From JALYQB01 sp035640155 (GTDB lineage Bacteria > Actinomycetota > Actinomycetes > Mycobacteriales > Pseudonocardiaceae), in assembly GCA_035640155.1 (NCBI GenBank), contig DASQWR010000039.1, forward strand, positions 1 through 43,997: a stretch of 43,997 bases of DNA, read 5' to 3'. The position numbers and the translations under genes were made by a program. This document shows, piece after piece, positions 39,759 to 43,997 of this stretch. The notes below the pieces were generated by a model. It was not told the DNA's origin, searched no databases, and saw nothing but the letters and a program-made list of their open reading frames with translations. Position 1 is the first letter of the stretch. Each line of letters opens with the position of its first letter.

Positions 39759-40781
39759 TCAGTGCCGTGGGGCGCGTGCCAGGGCGTCCCGGAGTGCCGC
39801 GAGCACGTCCTCGGGAGCACCGGATGCGGAGAATCCGGCGGCGAGCCGGTGGCCGCCGCCGCCGAAGGCCTGCGCGGCCGCGGACACGTCGAGGTGGCGT
39901 TTGGCCCGCAGCGACACCGACCATTCCTGCGGTGCGAGCTCCTTGAGCACTGCGGCCACCTCTGCCTCCGCGGTGGTCCGCACGATGTCGATGACACTCT
40001 CCAGCTCGTCGAGGCCGAGCCCCGCGGCGTCGGCCAGCCAGATCGTGGTGTGCACCAGCCCCAGACCCCGGGCCGCGGCAGGCTCCAGCCCCGCGCGGGA
40101 CAGCACCGCCCCGAGCATCCCGAGCCAGCCGAAGGGATGGGTGTCCAGCAACGCCCGAGTGGTCGCATTCGGGTCGACACCGGCGGCCAGCAGCCGAGCG
40201 GCGATGGCGTGGGTGCCGCCGTCGGCCCGCCGGAAGCAGCTCGTGTCGGTGACGAGACCCGCGTAGAGGCAGCGTGCAACCGGCTCGTCGAGCTCGACCC
40301 CCAGTTCGTCGAGCAGGCGCAGCACCAGCACCACGGTGGCCTCGGCCCGCTCGTCGACCAGGTTGTGCGTCCCGAAGTACCGGTTCGTAGCATGGTGGTC
40401 GATCACCAGCACTGCGTCCGCGGTGTCCAGGCGGTCGGCGAGCGAGCCCAGCCGGCCGGGTCCCGCGGTGTCCAACGCGACGAGCAGCTCGGGGGCTGCG
40501 GGCACCTCCTCAGGCGCCACCAGTAGCCCCGCTACGTCGAGGGTGCGCAGCGACTCCGGGACCTCCGCGGGGTCGGCGAAGGTGACCCGCACGGTCGCGC
40601 CGCGCCGCTGCAGCACGAGCCCCAGCGCGAGAGCGCTGCCGAGCGCGTCGGCGTCCGGATTGACGTGCGCCACCAGGGTCACGTCGCGCGCGTCGCGGAG
40701 CAGGTCCGCCGCGACCCGCACGTCCACAGGCGCGCATGGGGCCTTGCGAAGTGCTGACTGGATCTCCTGGCCGCTGGGCAT
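39759..40781 (-). CDS. nrnA: DHH/DHHA1 phosphoesterase (NrnA-like nanoRNase/pAp or c-di-AMP phosphatase)
   Basis: 340 residues. Metal-site motifs are HVNPDADALGSALAL near residue 39, ALDTAG near 98, and VIDHHATNRYFG (DHH) near 124; GLVTDTSCFRR and the DHHA1 motif FGGGGHRLAAGFS near 310 follow. Members degrade oligoribonucleotides, pAp or cyclic dinucleotides; the mycobacterial one acts on c-di-AMP/pAp. ATG 40781 follows the small gene stop by four bases. Standard position between rbfA and truB. Confidence 0.93.
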   Translation of the reverse strand: MPSGQEIQSALRKAPCAPVDVRVAADLLRDARDVTLVAHVNPDADALGSALALGLVLQRRGATVRVTFADPAEVPESLRTLDVAGLLVAPEEVPAAPELLVALDTAGPGRLGSLADRLDTADAVLVIDHHATNRYFGTHNLVDERAEATVVLVLRLLDELGVELDEPVARCLYAGLVTDTSCFRRADGGTHAIAARLLAAGVDPNATTRALLDTHPFGWLGMLGAVLSRAGLEPAAARGLGLVHTTIWLADAAGLGLDELESVIDIVRTTAEAEVAAVLKELAPQEWSVSLRAKRHLDVSAAAQAFGGGGHRLAAGFSASGAPEDVLAALRDALARAPRH

Positions 40782-40785
40782 CCGG

Positions 40786-40905
40786 TCAGATCAACCGGAG
40801 CTCGTCGCCAGCGAAGTAGACATCCTGCTGCAGCCGCTTGCGTGCCTTCCTGGCCCGGGTCAGCGTGTGCACGAGGTTCAGCAGCACGTCCGAGACCTCG
40901 GCCAT
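40786..40905 (-). CDS. Small unknown protein between rbfA and nrnA
   Basis: 39 residues from the ATG at 40905, which has GAGGAG six bases upstream; the frame could extend to a GTG at 40992 (68 residues), but that start lies in a hairpin (40988-41003) without a ribosome site. The sequence MAEVSDVLLNLVHTLTRARK followed by a basic helix and DVYFAGDELRLI is amphipathic and has no known family. It is four bases from nrnA, so if translated it is coupled to it. It may be a real microprotein or just a leader segment. Confidence 0.4.
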   Translation of the reverse strand: MAEVSDVLLNLVHTLTRARKARKRLQQDVYFAGDELRLI

Positions 40906-41078
40906 CGCCCGCTCCTCGGCGACCTGCTCGGCGCTGCGCGCCGACGGCTCCGGATGCCCATCGCGCTGCTCCCGTCGTCGACTGTCCCGCACGCAAACGT
41001 GCGTGCGTGCGCGGACGCAACCCTAGCGCCGCCCGCCGTCACCTGGCGGGAGCCGAGCGCGTCTGCGGACAAACGCCG

Positions 41079-41525
41079 TCACTCCTCGTCGGCGTCGCGG
41101 GGGGGCCGGTACGGGTCGGGCTCGCCGGCCGGGGCAGCACCGGCCGCGATCCGGGCCACCTCGGCGTCCGCGTCGTGCGCCCGCGTCAGCAGGTCGTCGA
41201 TCCGGCGGACGTCCTCGGGCACGGTGTCGGTGACGAAGGCGAGCGTGGGGGTGTATCGCACCCCGGTGCGTTGTCCCACCAACGAGCGGAGCACCCCGGT
41301 AGCGCTGGTCAGGGCCGCGGCGGCGCCCGCGAGGTCGGGCTCCGCGTCGACGGTGTCGCCGAGCACCGTGTAGTAGACCGTCGCCTCCCGGAGATCCCCC
41401 GTGACCCGGGCGTCGGTGATGGTCACCCTGGCCAGGCGCGGGTCCTTCACCTCGTACTCCAGGGCAGCGGCCACGATCTGAGCAATCCGCTTGGCTAGCC
41501 GGCGGGCTCGGGGCGCGTCAGCCAT
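41079..41525 (-). CDS. rbfA: Ribosome-binding factor A
   Basis: 148 residues with the KH-like RbfA fold: RRLAKRIAQIVAAALEYEVK, DPRLARVTITDARVTGDLR, and the C-terminal VRYTPTLAFVTDTVPEDVRR. It helps mature the 16S rRNA 5' end in the 30S subunit. The last 25 residues are an acidic, Pro/Ala-rich tail (PYRPPRDADEE). ATG 41525 with GAGGAGACGG upstream. Sits between DUF503 and nrnA as usual. Confidence 0.95.
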   Translation of the reverse strand: MADAPRARRLAKRIAQIVAAALEYEVKDPRLARVTITDARVTGDLREATVYYTVLGDTVDAEPDLAGAAAALTSATGVLRSLVGQRTGVRYTPTLAFVTDTVPEDVRRIDDLLTRAHDADAEVARIAAGAAPAGEPDPYRPPRDADEE

Positions 41526-41571
41526 GGGAACCGTCTCCTCGTGCTGTCCGGGGATGTGGGTCCCGCCTACG

Positions 41572-41868
41572 TTAGTCGTCGTCCGGACCGAGCATCCGGT
41601 GCCGGGCGGAGAGCAGCTCCAGCTCGGTACGCCCCGCGATGAGCCGCTCGCAGGAATTCAGCACGGTGCGCACGTGTGCGGCGTCGGCCGCGATCGCGCT
41701 GACCCCGATGAGGGTCCTGCGATGCAGGTCCAGGTGACCTGCCTCGGCGGCGGCGACCTCGAACCGGCGCCGCAGCTCGGCCACCACCGGCCGCACTACG
41801 GACCGCTTCTGCTTCAGCGACGCGACGTCACCGAGCAGGACGTCGAGCTCCAGTGCGCCGACGTACAC
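41572..41868 (-). CDS. DUF503 family protein
   Basis: 98 residues matching DUF503: YVGALELDVLLGDVASLKQK at the N-terminus, RSVVRPVVAELRRRFEVAAAE next. The family is a small ferredoxin-fold protein of unknown function (YlxP in Bacillus, between infB and rbfA). The frame is open to 41937, but that start lies within the infB hairpin. The GTG at 41868 has GGAGG five bases upstream and gives the typical family start, so I use it. Confidence 0.9.
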   Translation of the reverse strand: MYVGALELDVLLGDVASLKQKRSVVRPVVAELRRRFEVAAAEAGHLDLHRRTLIGVSAIAADAAHVRTVLNSCERLIAGRTELELLSARHRMLGPDDD

Positions 41869-41900
41869 GCCCACCTCCGGGGTGACAGCGGTTGGCGGCG

Positions 41901-41951
41901 AGGGTGGCACCGGGGTGGATGCCTGGAGGGCATCCACCCCGGTGCCACCCT
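41901..41951 (-). terminator. Perfect 23-bp hairpin just after infB
   Basis: Arms 41901-41923 and 41929-41951 are exactly complementary over 23 bp with a five-base loop, beginning five bases after the infB stop. No T-run follows, but actinobacterial terminators often lack one. It probably ends or attenuates infB transcription, or protects its 3' end, before DUF503. Confidence 0.7.
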
Positions 41952-41956
41952 CGGAC

Positions 41957-43997
<2,041 letters not shown>

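Noticed and set aside
41869..41937. Longer DUF503 start at 41937
   Set aside because: That ATG lies inside the perfect infB hairpin and has no ribosome site; the GTG at 41868 gives the usual family start.

Overview
The window is chromosomal DNA from a very GC-rich actinobacterium, most likely of the Pseudonocardiaceae type. The signs are the high GC content, many GTG and TTG starts, a meso-DAP-specific MurE, ThyX, Nei2, PspM, ClgR, DUF3040 and the actinobacterial order infB-DUF503-rbfA-nrnA-truB-ribF-rpsO-pnp-pitrilysin-dapB-thyX-dapA-rnj-ftsK. Nothing marks a plasmid, prophage or insertion sequence, and I saw no tRNA, rRNA or CRISPR array. Both window edges cut genes: murE at the left and infB at the right.

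Layout. (1) 1-8230 is the start of the division and cell-wall (dcw) cluster on the minus strand: mraZ, rsmH, an FtsL-like gene, ftsI, then murE. Between ftsI and murE sits a 2.5 kb island with hsp20, two copies of an unknown small protein (one broken), a PIN-toxin fragment and a frame-damaged DUF6247/RelE toxin-antitoxin pair. (2) 8408-11736 is a plus-strand pair, an ATP-grasp enzyme and a CocE/NonD hydrolase, divergent from mraZ. (3) 11765-15268 holds DUF3040, DNA polymerase IV, a SAM methyltransferase and Nei2. (4) 15340-17532 is the envelope-stress operon clgR-pspA-pspM. (5) 17673-27199 carries rimO-pgsA, an ArgA-like acetyltransferase, ftsK, dapA-rnj, and thyX with a PPOX protein. (6) 27304-28750 is a ribbon-helix-helix protein plus DUF4097 operon with striking TGACGTCA operators. 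(7) 28734-34862 holds a YcaQ-family glycosylase, dapB, the M16 peptidase, pnp and rpsO. (8) 35122-37779 is a second island, between rpsO and ribF: a decayed vapBC, a lipid-kinase-like gene, an intact vapBC pair and an XRE regulator with a frameshifted partner. (9) 37869-43997 is the translation block ribF, truB, nrnA, rbfA, DUF503 and infB.

Functionally, the backbone couples cell-wall and lysine/DAP synthesis (murE, ftsI, dapA, dapB), division and chromosome segregation (ftsL, ftsI, ftsK), translation (infB, rbfA, truB, rpsO, rimO), RNA turnover (pnp, rnj, nrnA), DNA repair (dinB, nei2, ycaQ-like) and envelope stress (clgR, pspAM, pgsA). Stop/start overlaps of the GTGA, TTGA or TGATG type are frequent and imply translational coupling.

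The most notable signals are four exact 10-bp-period repeats at the mraZ promoter (a probable MraZ operator), a perfect 23-bp hairpin just after infB, three TGACGTCA-like boxes overlapping the RHH gene start, a set of promoters whose -10 box lies exactly 6 nt before the start codon (probable leaderless mRNAs), and two toxin-antitoxin-rich decay islands that split otherwise conserved operons. I did not find a clearly new defence or biosynthetic system. The least explained units are the ATP-grasp/CocE pair and the RHH/DUF4097 operon.
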